A stretch of 64,000 nt of DNA, taken from positions 122,157-186,156 of the forward strand of contig CAXHZN010000002.1 in the NCBI GenBank assembly GCA_964022365.1. Reading direction: 5' to 3'. This document shows, one piece after another, positions 39,926-50,131 of the stretch. The stretch comes from CAJXJP01 sp964022365 (GTDB lineage Bacteria > Patescibacteriota > Gracilibacteria > BD1-5 > UBA6164). Made by a program: the position numbers and the translations under genes. Position 1 is the stretch's first letter, and each line of letters begins with the position of its first letter. The notes below the pieces were generated by a model. The model was given only the letters and a program-made list of their open reading frames with translations. It ran no database searches and was not told the DNA's origin.

Positions 39926-41302
39926 GTGTTAGGAAAAGTAACTATTATTGGGAGACCAAACGTAGGGAAATCAAGTTTTTTCAATATGTATACGGGGCAT
40001 AAAATTGCCATTGTTGCTGATGAAGCAGGGACGACAAGAGACATAGCAGAATTTGAATACCAAGACAAAGAAAATGGTCTGACGTATATTATTGCGGATT
40101 CAGGATGATTAGATGTTGATTCTGATACAGACGAAATAGCATCTGATATCGTAGAAAGAACGCAAACAGCTATTGAAAATAGTGATTTACTTATTTGGTT
40201 AGTTGAGTATGACAGAATTACTCAGTTAGACGATCAAGTTTTAAAAATTTTAAGAGAAACAGGGATAAAAGATATTATTCTTGTAGCAAATAAAGCGGAT
40301 AATGAATCAAAAGTTATGGAAGCATATTCTCTAGCAGGATATGGTGAAAATATTGGTTTTTTCCCAATTTCAGTTTCTCATAATCATGGGGTAAGTGATG
40401 TGAAAAAATTCGTTGCAGATTTTTTAACTGCAAAAGGATTAAATTTTGAACACGAAGAAATAGATGATTCTTTTGTTAAACTTGCTCTTGTAGGGAGACC
40501 AAACGTAGGGAAATCAAGTTTAATTAACTCTATCACAAGAGAAAACAGAGTTATGGTAAAAGATATGGATCATACAACTCGTGATAGTATCGATACAAAA
40601 TTTGTACATAATGAACAAGATTTTGTTTTAATTGATACTGCTGGTATGAGAAGACTTTCTAAAGTTGGTGTAAGAAATATCGAAGATTGGTCAGTTATGA
40701 GAACAAATAGATCTATTGCCAGAGCTGATATCATCGGAGTGGTAATCGATGGGGTACAATGAATTGTTCACCAAGATTTATCTATTATTTCTAATATTTT
40801 AGAAGAAAAAAAAGGTCTTGTAATTATTATCAATAAATGGGATGCTGTTTTAGAAAAACCAGGTGTTGATAAAGAAAAAATGATGAATAGATATATTGAT
40901 TATCTAAAATCAAAAATTGAATTTCTTCCTTGGGTTCCAGTAGTATTTACTTCTGCGACTGAAAGAAAAAGAGTAGATGAAATCTTAGAAAACGCGATTG
41001 AAATCAAAAAAGAACGTTATAAAAGAGTAAAAACAGGTGTATTTAATAACTTTATTGAACAAGCTGTTTATAAACATCCACCAACAGGGAATAAAAAATC
41101 TCATAGTCCAAAAATTTACTATTGATCACAAGTTGACGTAAATCCACCAAAATTTGTATTAACGGTAAATAATCCAAATCATTTCCACTTCTCTTATAAA
41201 AGATATTTGGAAAATAAAATCAGAGATAACTTTGGTTTCCACGGAACTCCTATTGTTATTGAATATAAATGAAGAGGGAAATATGCTGATGTTTCAAAAT
41301 AA
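39926..41302 (+). CDS. der: Ribosome-assembly GTPase Der (EngA)
   Basis: Encodes 458 aa with two tandem GTPase domains and a KH-like end. Domain 1: GKVTIIGRPNVGKSSFFNMY (P-loop), DEAGTTRDIAEFEY (G2), NKAD. Domain 2: KLALVGRPNVGKSSLINSI, HTTRDSIDTKF, DTAGMRR, INKWDA, VVFTSATERKRVDEIL. KH end: YKRVKTGVFNNFIEQAVYKHPPTGNKK ... GTPIVIEYKGRGK. Needed for 50S subunit maturation. The start codon is GTG at 39926: it gives the standard VLGKVTIIGRPN opening and there is no ATG in frame upstream. UGA-Gly at DSGLDVD, GVQGIV, YYGSQV and YKGRGK. Confidence 0.97.
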
Positions 41303-41303
41303 A

Positions 41304-41337
41304 AAAAGAAGAAATTTTTAAAATTTCTTCTTTTTTT
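41304..41337 (+). terminator. Rho-independent terminator of der
   Basis: Stem AAAAGAAGAAATTT/AAATTTCTTCTTTT with a TTA loop. Confidence 0.88.
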
Positions 41338-41343
41338 ATCAAT

Positions 41344-41371
41344 TTGCAAATTACTGATTCGTTGTTATAAT
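41344..41371 (+). promoter_or_regulatory. Promoter of the chemoreceptor gene
   Basis: TTGCAA (41344-41349), 16 bases, consensus TATAAT (41366-41371), followed by a leader of about 70 bases and a Shine-Dalgarno AAGGGGAAA eight bases before the ATG at 41444. Confidence 0.65.
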
Positions 41372-41443
41372 TAAAAAACAGTTTACATCAGGCTGGTGTT
41401 GTAGAATTTGAAATTTTATGGGTAATCCACAAGGGGAAATATT

Positions 41444-43207
41444 ATGAAAATTTCTATGATAAAAACCCAAGGAATAATAGGAATTGTATTATTTTCTTTG
41501 GTATTAATATTTACTTTTTCAATAGTAAATAATATTACAAATGATATATTGCTTGAAGAAAAAAAGGTATCTACATTTGATACTTTGAAAGCTATTAAGC
41601 ATAATATTGAATCATTAGATGAATCGTATAAAAGAGGAGAAATTTCTAAAGAAATATTTGTTCAAAATTCTATTAAATTAGTGAATGAATTTAGATATTC
41701 AAATGATAATTATGTGTGGGTACATACATTTAATCGTAATGATACAAATGATGTAAAAATGTTAGTTCATCCTAAAAGTCAAAAATTAAATGGAAATTCT
41801 ATTTCCCATATTTCTGATACTAATGGTGTGAAAATTTTTACTCAAATGAATCAACGTTTACTTGGAAATACACAAAATACATTGAATTATTTTTGGAAAA
41901 ATGCAGATGAAAATGAAGCCCGAGAAAAAATTTCATATATTATTTTGATTCCACAACTCAATTGGGTTATTGGTTCAGGAGTGTATATGGATGATATAGA
42001 TAAAATGCTTTATCCAGTTGAAATTACTGAGTTAATAGCGATTTGTTTTATGTTTATTACTTTAGTTGCTTTTTCATTTGTTATATTTCGAAGGATTATG
42101 AAACCGGTAAATATTATTGAAAATGAGTTACAATTGATTATTTCTAGTAAAAATTATGGAAAATCTATTGATTATAATTCTCAAAATGAATTTTTACCTC
42201 TTGTTTCAACGGTGAATGAATTAATAAGTGTATTAAATTCACAGTTTCAAGACATTAGTAATTCGGTAAAAGAAATTTTACCAATGATTACTCAAGGATC
42301 TGAAAATACTAAAGGTATTCAAGTGTCTGTTGATCAGCAAAATAATACTTCATCTATTGTAGCTTCGGCTATAGAGGAACTGACTTTATCTGTCAAAGAG
42401 GTTTCAAATAATGCAAATAAAACTGCTGAAAATGCGAAACTTTCACTTGATACATTAAGTGAAAGTGTTAATATTTGTAGTAAATTGCAATCTCAATTAA
42501 GTGAATTAGTTTCAAAAGTTGATACTTCAAGTGATAGTATTCAATTGGTAAATGAGGCAACTCAATCGATTATGACAATCACTGGAACCATTCAATCTGT
42601 CGCAGAACAAACGAATTTATTAGCCTTAAATGCAGCTATTGAAGCAGCTAGAGCAGGTGAACAAGGAAGAGGTTTTGCTGTAGTTGCTGATGAAGTGAGA
42701 ACTTTAGCTCAACGTACTAATGATGCTACGCAAGAAGTTGCAAAAATAGTAGAAAATTTACAAAGTAATGTTGAATCGGCTGTTAATATAAATGCTTCAG
42801 TTTCTACAGATGTTGTAAAAATATCTAAAGACTCTGTAAGTTTAGAAGATAATATGGGGGTATTATCTCAAAATGTAAGTGGCATTGTTGATGACACTAT
42901 GCAAGTTGCAACAGTAATTGAACAACAAAATACCGCATTATCTGAAGTATCACAACAAGTGGTACATTTGGATGAGCAATCAAAAAAAGTTGGAGAAAAT
43001 GCTAAATTAAGTTTAGATATTTCTGAGAAATTATCTAGCCAAGCTGAAAGTATTCAGAAGCAAATTTCTTGATATTCAAAAAGACGGATTAAATTCCGTC
43101 TTTTTTTATTTTCTCTTACTCTCAATGATTATTATAAAAATGTCACGAAAAAGAAAGTTTTTCGTAATAGTATTTGAAGATTCAAATTATTTATCATTTA
43201 TTTATAA
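41444..43207 (+). CDS. Methyl-accepting chemotaxis protein, foreign character
   Basis: Bacterial chemoreceptor: TM1 about residues 8-30, a periplasmic single-Cache domain (YSNDNYVWVHTFNRND ... LNWVIGSGVYMDDIDK, about 80-185), TM2 about 195-215, HAMP, and a complete signalling domain with the hairpin tip VAEQTNLLALNAAIEAARAG-EQGRGFAVVADEVRTLAQRT (about 385-424). 542 codons contain about 18 Gly codons but no UGA until 43070-43072, where UGA is followed six bases later by a strong terminator. In a standard-code donor that UGA would be the stop. In this host it should be read as Gly, giving a 45-residue basic and hydrophobic tail to UAA at 43205. Shine-Dalgarno present. Probably acquired. Confidence 0.85.
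43079..43106 (+). terminator. Terminator lying inside the read-through tail of the chemoreceptor gene
   Basis: Stem AAAGACGGA/TCCGTCTTT with TTAAAT loop and T7, starting six bases after UGA 43070-43072. It is the best evidence that this UGA was once a stop. Confidence 0.85.
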
Positions 43208-43211
43208 AATT

Positions 43212-43349
43212 ATGAGAGAACAAAAATTACAAGATATTTGATTTTTACTCAATGTAGTAAAAACACAAATGCATACACAAGATACTCCAGAAGTGAAACA
43301 AACTTATTTTTATCTTTTAGATTTAAAAGAAAAATTACAAAAACAATAG
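43212..43349 (+). CDS. Small hypothetical protein
   Basis: Encodes 45 aa (MREQKLQDIGFLLNVVKTQM, then an amphipathic helix ending DLKEKLQKQ). One UGA-Gly. AT-rich leader without Shine-Dalgarno as in native genes, own hairpin at the end. It begins four bases after the read-through stop of the chemoreceptor gene. Function unknown; support is codon use, length and terminator position only. Confidence 0.5.
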
Positions 43350-43372
43350 AAATTAATCAAACTATTGTTTTT
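43341..43372 (+). terminator. Rho-independent terminator
   Basis: Stem AAACAATAG/CTATTGTTT around a twelve-base loop, T7; includes the stop codon of the small gene. Confidence 0.7.
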
Positions 43373-43430
43373 TTATTGTAAAAAAATCAGTATAATCAAA
43401 TAAATATTATTTTGATTGAACTTTGAAAAA

Positions 43431-44342
43431 ATGAAAAAAATGTCATTACAAAAATTAGCGACGATTGTATCGTCTTTTACCGCATTTTTATTAGTAAGTA
43501 TGAAAATGTTTTTTGGTCTTTTAAGTGGATCTATTGCTGTTTTATCATCTGCAATTGACTCTTTGCTTGATATGTTTGTATCAATATTTAATTATTTTGC
43601 TGTAAAAAATGCAGAAAAACCAGCAGATAAAAATTTTAATTATGGAAGAGGGAAAATAGAGCCGTTAGCTGGATTATTTGAATGAATTATTATTTTTCTT
43701 TCAGGAGGGTATATTTTGTACCAATCGTTTCTCAAACTCATTTTAAAAGAAGAAGTTTCGTATATTTGAATTTCTGTTTTAGTTATGGCCATCAGTTTTT
43801 TCATAACACTGGCTCTTGTATATTTTTTAGAGTATGTTGCAAAAAAAACAAAAAATCTTGTGATAGAATCTGATGCACTTCATTATAAAACGGATTTATT
43901 TTCTACCGGGTGAGTTTTAATTTCGCTTGCAATTATTTATTTTACCTCTTGGTATTTTGTTGATGCATTAGTTGGGATTTTTATTGCATTATATATTATG
44001 TATTCTTCAACAGAAATTATAAAAAAATGATTTTTATGAATATTAGATGTTGCTTTAGAAAAAAATCAGGTTGATGAAATTATTCAAATTATTGAAAATA
44101 ATCCAGAAGTAAATAGTTTTCATTATTTAAAAACTCGTCGTAGTGGAAATGAAAAATTCGTAGATGTTCATTTAGTTTTTACTCCATTTATAGAATTATT
44201 ATACGCTCATAATGAAGCTGATAAAATAATTGCTGAAATTAAAAAAGTAGATACAGATTCTATTTGGCATGTAAATATTCATATGGATCCATATGATGAT
44301 TCTGCTGAACATCAGCAAGCGTGTAATATAAATGTCAGATAA
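43431..44342 (+). CDS. Cation diffusion facilitator (CDF) metal exporter
   Basis: Encodes 303 aa with six TM segments. CDF hallmarks: GLLSGSIAVLSSAIDSLLDMFVS in TM2 (metal-site Asp pair at SAIDSLLD), NYGRGKIEPLAGLFEG, then ESDALHYKTDLFSTGGVLIS in TM5 (HxxxD site), and a C-terminal cytoplasmic domain with VNSFHYLKTRRSGNEKFVDVHLVF and HVNIHMDP. Exports Zn2+, Fe2+ or similar in exchange for H+. Start at ATG 43431 (a TTG at 43416 would add five residues with no support). UGA-Gly in LFEGIII, YIGIS, TGGVL and KKGFLGIL. Confidence 0.92.
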
Positions 44343-44378
44343 AAAAATAAATATTTTTAGAAATATTTATTTTTTTTG
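44342..44378 (+). terminator. Rho-independent terminator
   Basis: Stem AAAAAATAAATATTT/AAATATTTATTTTTT with a TTAG loop, right after the CDF stop. Confidence 0.85.
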
Positions 44379-44447
44379 TCACCTATTTTTTTGTTTATCG
44401 TTACACAGTGTACAAGCCTTTTAAAATTTATTATTAAATTAATTATT

Positions 44448-45359
44448 ATGAAAAAAATTATAGCAAGTTCAATTATCGCAAGTGCTTTAATCGCAGTTCC
44501 TACATTTGCCAATGAAACAAAAATGGAAATTATGCCTATTTCTGCTCCTATTTCTGTAACTTCTGAAATTATTGAAGATACAGCAGTAAATAAATATGAA
44601 ACTATTATTAGAAATAATAAAATTCAAGCAGATGCAGAATATAATAATTCACATTATTATACAACAAAAATTAAAGCCGAAGATATTGTAATCCCAGAAG
44701 AATTAAAAGATTCAGCTGAAAAATTTTACTTTTTAGTTGAACAAGGATCTCAAAGATATTATTTTGGAGCAATGAAAGTTCAAGCAGATGCTATGGAAAT
44801 TTCAGAAGTTTCAGACGAATATAACTATAAAATCGTTGATTTCGATGCTTCTAAAACAGAATATATTTTCAATAATGAAGATTTAGTAAAAGATTTTGAT
44901 GAAGACACAAATAAAAATGTTTCAATCACACTTATGGCTGAATTAGAAGATGGAAAACAAGTTGCTCTATCTAATGGAGTGTATATCTATATTGCTTCAA
45001 AAGAAAATACGCTTTCAAACTTAGTTTCTCAAGAAGAAGAATCTTCATATTATGGATATTATAATTCATCAGAATTAGAAAATTACCTTGAAACTATGTC
45101 AGAAAAAATGGAAAGAAGTGAGTATAAAACTATGCTTTCAAAAGCTGATTCAAAAATTTCTAGAGCATTAAGAGAAAACACAAAAAATAAAGATGAAATG
45201 TTAGAAAAAATTACAAGAGAATCTCATTTTTCTAATTATGTTTCAGATTATAAATCTTATAATGAAGTAAATAAACTTATGAATGGTTTAAATTCTGCAG
45301 TAAAAAATCAACTACAAAATATCAGAGCATTTGATGCTATTGATAAAATTTTAAGATAA
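44448..45359 (+). CDS. Secreted protein of unknown function, probably well expressed
   Basis: Encodes 303 aa. Signal peptide MKKIIASSIIASALIAVPTFA with an FA/NE cleavage site. The first half is beta-rich (HYYTTKIKAEDIVIPEELKD, KFYFLVEQGSQRYYFGAMKV); the second half helical and charged (SELENYLETMSEKMERSEYK ... KITRESHFSNYV). No family recognised. No UGA codons although the leader is of the native type without Shine-Dalgarno, so like aspS it probably avoids UGA because of expression. An upstream extension to 44376 is open but would destroy the signal peptide. Confidence 0.75.
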   Translation: MKKIIASSIIASALIAVPTFANETKMEIMPISAPISVTSEIIEDTAVNKYETIIRNNKIQADAEYNNSHYYTTKIKAEDIVIPEELKDSAEKFYFLVEQGSQRYYFGAMKVQADAMEISEVSDEYNYKIVDFDASKTEYIFNNEDLVKDFDEDTNKNVSITLMAELEDGKQVALSNGVYIYIASKENTLSNLVSQEEESSYYGYYNSSELENYLETMSEKMERSEYKTMLSKADSKISRALRENTKNKDEMLEKITRESHFSNYVSDYKSYNEVNKLMNGLNSAVKNQLQNIRAFDAIDKILR

Positions 45360-45366
45360 TTTTAAT

Positions 45367-45402
45367 AAAAAAACAAAAAGTAATTTACTTTTTGTTTTTT
45401 TT
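45367..45402 (+). terminator. Rho-independent terminator
   Basis: Stem AAAACAAAAAGTAA/TTACTTTTTGTTTT and T run. Confidence 0.85.
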
Positions 45403-45449
45403 GATTATAAACTTTGAAATAATACACATATATAAAAAAGGAGAAATTT

Positions 45450-45683
45450 ATGTGGTTTAGTATTCCAAGCGATTATGTCCGGGGATGTATTTTATTTGCT
45501 GTTGGTTTAGTTTTGCTATTATGTTTTATATCAAAATATAAAATATATTATGAAAAAACACGACCAGATTTTGGTTTTGGTATGAGCGTAGTTTACAGTT
45601 TTTATTTAACAGCAAGCGAACTTTTGCCACTGTTAGTTATAGGTTCTGTTTCGATTCTAACTGTCTGGATTGCAAATTTTTAA
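45450..45683 (+). CDS. Small membrane protein with strong Shine-Dalgarno
   Basis: Encodes 77 aa with two TM segments (GCILFAVGLVLLLCFISKYK; ELLPLLVIGSVSILTVWIANF). AAAAAGGAGAAATTT precedes the ATG, a textbook ribosome binding site that native genes here lack, and no UGA is used for its six glycines. I recognise no family. It is bracketed by terminators, so it is monocistronic. Likely acquired from a standard-code bacterium together with, or like, its neighbour at 45790. Confidence 0.65.
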   Translation: MWFSIPSDYVRGCILFAVGLVLLLCFISKYKIYYEKTRPDFGFGMSVVYSFYLTASELLPLLVIGSVSILTVWIANF

Positions 45684-45710
45684 AAAAAAGCTCATTTGAG
45701 CTTTTTTTGT
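45683..45710 (+). terminator. Rho-independent terminator
   Basis: Stem AAAAAAGCTCA/TGAGCTTTTTT with a two-base centre and T run. Confidence 0.82.
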
Positions 45711-45789
45711 TTTTTTATATATAAATATATTTACTTTTTTAAAATTTAATGTATATATTATATACATCGTTATAAAATTGGAAAAAAAT

Positions 45790-45999
45790 ATGACAGTTTT
45801 CTTAACTTGGTTGATAATAGAATCAATTTTTTTCACGATATTTTATTATATATATTTTTCAAGTATATACGATAACTTATCTGAAATACGATCGAATGAA
45901 TATTTGAAATATAATTCGTCAGCCAGAGCTTTTGGTTCTGGTATGGTTCGTCGAAAAGCAGGAGGTGTTGAAAATGCAATTTCTCCACAAGAGTGTTAG
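45790..45999 (+). CDS. Small membrane-anchored protein
   Basis: Encodes 69 aa: a single TM helix (TVFLTWLIIESIFFTIFYYIYF) and a basic, Gly/Arg-containing tail (SARAFGSGMVRRKAGGVENAISPQEC). Preceded by GGAAAAAAAT, a weak purine-rich site. No UGA; stop is UAG. The TTG at 45778 would only extend it by four residues. Function unknown. Paired in position and style with the gene at 45450. Confidence 0.55.
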   Translation: MTVFLTWLIIESIFFTIFYYIYFSSIYDNLSEIRSNEYLKYNSSARAFGSGMVRRKAGGVENAISPQEC

Positions 46000-46064
46000 A
46001 AAAAAGCAAACACAGCTTTAAACTTACCTAATAGATATTTAAAAATTAGAGCTTTTTTTGTTTT

Positions 46065-46820
46065 TTAACTTTTTATTCCATATCATTTTTTTAGAAAATG
46101 GAGATTGAGTAGAGTGAGAATAATGATAAATACTACTGAAATAGCAATGGCTATAAAAATATTTATATCACTTTGTCCTATAAATGCGTATCTTAAACCA
46201 TTTACCATATATAAAATTGGATTAAATTGGCTGACTGATTGCCAAAATGGTGAGAGAAAATCTATCGAATAAAATACTCAACCTAGGTAAATCATCGGAG
46301 TGATTACGAATGATGGAATCACATTTACGTCATCAAAAGATTTTGCAAATATTGCATTAAATAATCCAGCAAGTGAAAATAATGCAGATGTGAGTATTAA
46401 AAATAAAATCATATAGAAATAACTGTGAATCGTTATATCTGTCATGAAAAATCATGTAATTAATACTAAGAATCAAATTAAAATTCATCTTGTCATTGCT
46501 CAAAAAACATATCAAAGCAAAATAGCTGTTGTGCTCATAGGAGAAACGAATAATTCTTCGATTGATCTTTGGAATTTTCCTCAGAAAAATGAACTCGATG
46601 AATTTCCATAACTATTTATAATCACGGCCATCATAATTAAACCAGGAAATATAAAGTTAATATAATCTACATTTCAAATTTCTCAGATTTTTTCTCAAAT
46701 AAATTTTCAAAAAATCATTAAATATAAAAAAGTAGTGATTACTGGTGGGAGTAAAGTTTGTTTCCAAATACGAAGGAAACGGTGAATTTCTCTTTTTGTG
46801 AGAGTTAAAAGTCCAAACAT
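46065..46820 (-). CDS. ABC-2 type transporter permease
   Basis: Encodes 251 aa with six TM segments. The ABC-2 family (YadH/NodJ-like) is recognisable from LTKREIHRFLRIWKQTLLPPVITTFLYLMIFG at the N-terminus, the middle FPGLIMMAVIINSYGNSSSSFF...IEELFVSPMS, and the C-terminal FVITPMIYLGGVFYSIDFL...FNPILYMVNGLRYAFIGQSDI. Works with the ATPase encoded 24 bases upstream as an exporter of lipids, glycans or drugs. About a dozen UGA-Gly codons break it completely under the standard code. Confidence 0.9.
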
Positions 46821-46844
46821 TTTTTTTATTTAGTAAATATATTT

Positions 46845-47753
46845 TTATTTTGTAATTTTTACAAACAGTGCTTCAAGTCTATTGGTTTTATTTCTAAATG
46901 AAGAAAGTGAAATATTATTTTTATTAATTATTTCAAATAAATTATTGAGTGAATGTTTTTCTGAAATGGTTACTTCAACTTCATGTTCAGCAAGATGTTT
47001 TGCTCAATATTGTGAAATTAATTCTTCTGGAATATTTATTTTTTCTTCTTTTGTTGTTAAAATAACTGTTTCTTCAGAAAGCTGAGATAATAATTTTTTT
47101 GTACTGGTATCTTCTACGATTTCTCATTTATTTACAATAACCACTCTGTTACATAAAGCTTCTACTTCTTCAAGATAATGCGTTGTAAGAATAATAGTTG
47201 TACCAGATTCATTTAATTCTCTGATAAATTCCCACATACTGGCTCTAAGTTCTACATCAACTCCGGCTGTAGGTTCATCTAAAATAAGTATTTTAGGTTG
47301 ATGAACAAGAGCTCTTGCTATCATAAGTCTACGTTTCATTCATCCAGATAATTCTCTTGCTCTGGCATTTTTTTTATCTCAAAGACCAAGTTTATCTAAA
47401 TAATAATCAGCTCTTTGTTCGGCTGTTTTTCTATCTACTCAATAAAAACCAGCTTGATTAATAATAATATCTCTTGTTTTTCCAAACACATCAAAATTAA
47501 ATTCTTGAGGTACAACTCAAATATTTTTTCTTGCTTCAGAAAAATCCTCATCAATATTTATTCCATTTACTTTTATATCTCACGAAGTTTTATTTACTAA
47601 GTTTGTTAATATCGAAATAAATGTCGTTTTTCAAGCTCCATTATGTCAAAGCAGAGCAAAAAAATCTCATTGATTTACATCAAAATTAATTCCTTTTAAT
47701 ACTTCATTTTCTCAATATTTTTTTCTGAGATTATTTACTTCTAGTATTTTCAT
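46845..47753 (-). CDS. ABC transporter ATP-binding protein
   Basis: Encodes 302 aa. Walker A GHNGAGKTTF (about residue 39), Q-loop VVPQEFNFD, signature LSGGMKRRLMIARAL (about 138-152), Walker B KILILDEPTAGVD (about 158-170) and switch His in LTTHYLEEVEAL. Three of the Walker A/signature glycines are UGA. A C-terminal extension of about 85 residues follows the nucleotide-binding domain, as in YadG/NodI-type exporters. First gene of a two-gene minus-strand operon with the ABC-2 permease. Confidence 0.94.
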
Positions 47754-47906
47754 GTGTATCTTTAAATAATATAACTATAAAAAGTATAGTGAATTTTAAT
47801 TATTTGCAATATTTTTTATAAAATATTTATTTGCCTTGTAAATCTAATCTTTTTGCAAGTTAGTGAAAAATATTTATAGTAGAAATATTAATTTCTAATA
47901 CATGAA

Positions 47907-49367
47907 ATGAAAAAAATATATAAATGAGGTTTTACACTTGTGGAACTCATTGTAGTAATTACAATACTGGCAGTTTTAGCAACAGTTGCATTTATATCTT
48001 TTGCTTGATACTCTGGAGGTTCTAGAGATAGTGTGAGGCTCACAAACATGAAATTGGTTGAAAAATCATTTTGACTTATGAGAACAAAATCTCAATTACT
48101 TCCAGATCCAGACGAGAGTATAAATATTACAGCAGATGGAGTTGCTATTTGAAAACAATGATTTTTTTGAACAACTGCTTTTAAGTCAACAAGTATGACT
48201 TCCGCACCAAAAGATCCTCAAACAGGAGAATTTTTAATATATAGAACAAATCAACAAAGAACAAAATATCAATTAGGTTCATTTTTAGAAAATGAAATTT
48301 CTTTGTTATCAAATTCAAAATCATTTGCTGCTGATAATTGAGATAAAACTCTAAAGGTGAGATGAAACGGTTTATGAATCATGATTGATTCTCAAACAAA
48401 TCAGCCAATAGATTTTGATATAGATGTGGTTACGTATAATAGTTGAAATGTTTCAGCTATATTATGAAATAATAAAAATGATATTATTTCTGGAACAGGA
48501 ACTATTTTTAAAACTCTAGCTCTTTGAGATGAATTATGAAAATGATTAATTGGATATTGGAGTTTTGATGAATCAGATAATGATACGATTCATACAAATA
48601 GAGCATTAACACAAAATTTAAGCACAGATTTTTCTGAATTTACCAATATGTCTATAGTCGATTCCAATAATGGAAAATGATTATTTATGTCTGGAAGCGA
48701 AGTATGACTCCCATTAGAAACTGGTTTTTGAAATAAAGATTTTTCAAAATGACTTACTATTAGTTTTTGGTATAAAAATGAGATTTGAAAATATAATTCT
48801 ACCTCATATGGATTAATAAATGTATGAAATTATTGGAATCATATTTATGCAGGGGATTTAAATCGTGAAAATAATTTATATTTACGTTTTATTCCAAATA
48901 AATTATATCAAAAAAATTTAGAATCTTTGTATTCGCATAAGTTTTATTCAGCATTATATAAAACTGTGAGTGATAGTTTTGTTGGTGAAATATTTAATGA
49001 TGGACAATATCACCTCCATACAATTACTTATGATAATGAATATGATTTTTCATATTATATAGATGATAGAAAAATTTATTCTACTGGGAATTCATTATGA
49101 GATTTTCAACAATCATATTTATTTGAATTTGAAGAAGATAGAACACTCGATGAAACATTTTTAGAAGAAAACTCTCTTGTGTATACAAGTAATAATAAAA
49201 CACAATTTCATCCAGACTGAGTAAATGGATATAAAGATTGATCTCGTTATAGTTTAAATAAAATCAATATTTGACAAGATGCTTTTGGTGTAATAGATGA
49301 AATTAGAGTGTATGATAGGAAATTACAATCGGATGAAGTGACACAAATCTATGCTCAATCTCAATAA
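47907..49367 (+). CDS. Type IV pilin-like adhesin with LamG-type domain
   Basis: Encodes 486 aa. Prepilin start MKKIYKGG, then FTLVELIVVITILAVLATVAF, with Glu5. The region from about residue 210 to the end reads as a concanavalin A-like/LamG jelly roll: GLIGYWSFDESDNDTI, GLTISFWYKNEIGKY, QYHLHTITYDNEYDFSYYIDD, ending with the typical FGVIDEIRVYDRKLQSDEVTQIY. Such domains usually bind glycans or proteins. UGA is used for about thirty glycines. Inference: a pilus-associated adhesin, the fourth in this window. The start at 47907 is required for the prepilin leader; the ATG at 47902 is out of frame. Confidence 0.9.
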
Positions 49368-49440
49368 AATATGAGATTTAGTTTTGTTTAAGGTTAAACA
49401 GATATAAATAAATTACATTTTATAAATAATAAAAAATATT

Positions 49441-50130
49441 ATGAAAAAAATTGCATTAGCTTTATTAGCTACAACTTTAATTTTAACAGCATGTGGTTCA
49501 AATAATGAAGAAAAATCTTCTCAACAAGAAGATAAAGTACCAGAAATTTCTCAACAATGAGAAAATATGGTAGAAAATAATTCAGAAGAAAATGATACGT
49601 CAGTTTCTGAAGATACAGATGCTCAAATGGATGAAGGTTCTGAAGCTTCGATGAACGAAGACGAAATGATGCAAGAAGAAGATAATTCTGATATGCCAGT
49701 TTCTGAAGATACAGATACTCAAATGGATGAAAATTCTGAAACTTCGATGAATGAAGACGAAATGATGCAAGAAGAAGATAATTCTGATATGCCAGTAGAA
49801 GAAGAAATGCAAGAAAATGTAAAAGTTGGAAATGTATATGTAGAATATTCAGATGAAGTTATGGCAGATACTCAAAATCCAAAAATTCTATTTTTCCATG
49901 CAACTTGGTGTCCAACATGTAAAGCTGCAAATACTGCTTTTGAAGGTGTTGAAAATACAATTGGTTTAGATGTTGTAAAAGTTGATTATGATGAATATGG
50001 AGATCTTAAATCTCAATATGGAGTTGTTTCTCAACATACATTTGTACTTGTAGATGGAAATGGAAATATGCTAAAAAGATGGTATGGATCTAAAAACTAC
50101 CAAGAAATTTTAGAAGAATTACAATCATAA
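49441..50130 (+). CDS. Thioredoxin-fold lipoprotein with acidic repeat spacer
   Basis: Encodes 229 aa. Lipoprotein signal MKKIALALLATTLILTAC (lipobox LTAC). Residues about 50-125 are an acidic spacer made of two copies of a 34-residue repeat (SVSEDTDAQMDEGSEASMNE ... EDNSDMP). The C-terminal domain is thioredoxin-like: KILFFHATWCPTCKAANTAFEGV with the redox CPTC motif, then VVKVDYDEYGDLKSQYGVVSQHTFVLVDGNG with a His in place of the usual cis-Pro-adjacent Thr-Pro pair. Acts outside the membrane on disulfides. Two bases upstream of a CcdA-type gene that would supply electrons. One UGA-Gly only, near the N-terminus. Confidence 0.88.
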
Positions 50131-50131
50131 T

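Noticed and set aside
49600..49812. Minus-strand ORF of 70 codons with internal repeat
   Set aside because: The repeat is simply the reverse of the acidic repeat in the thioredoxin lipoprotein.
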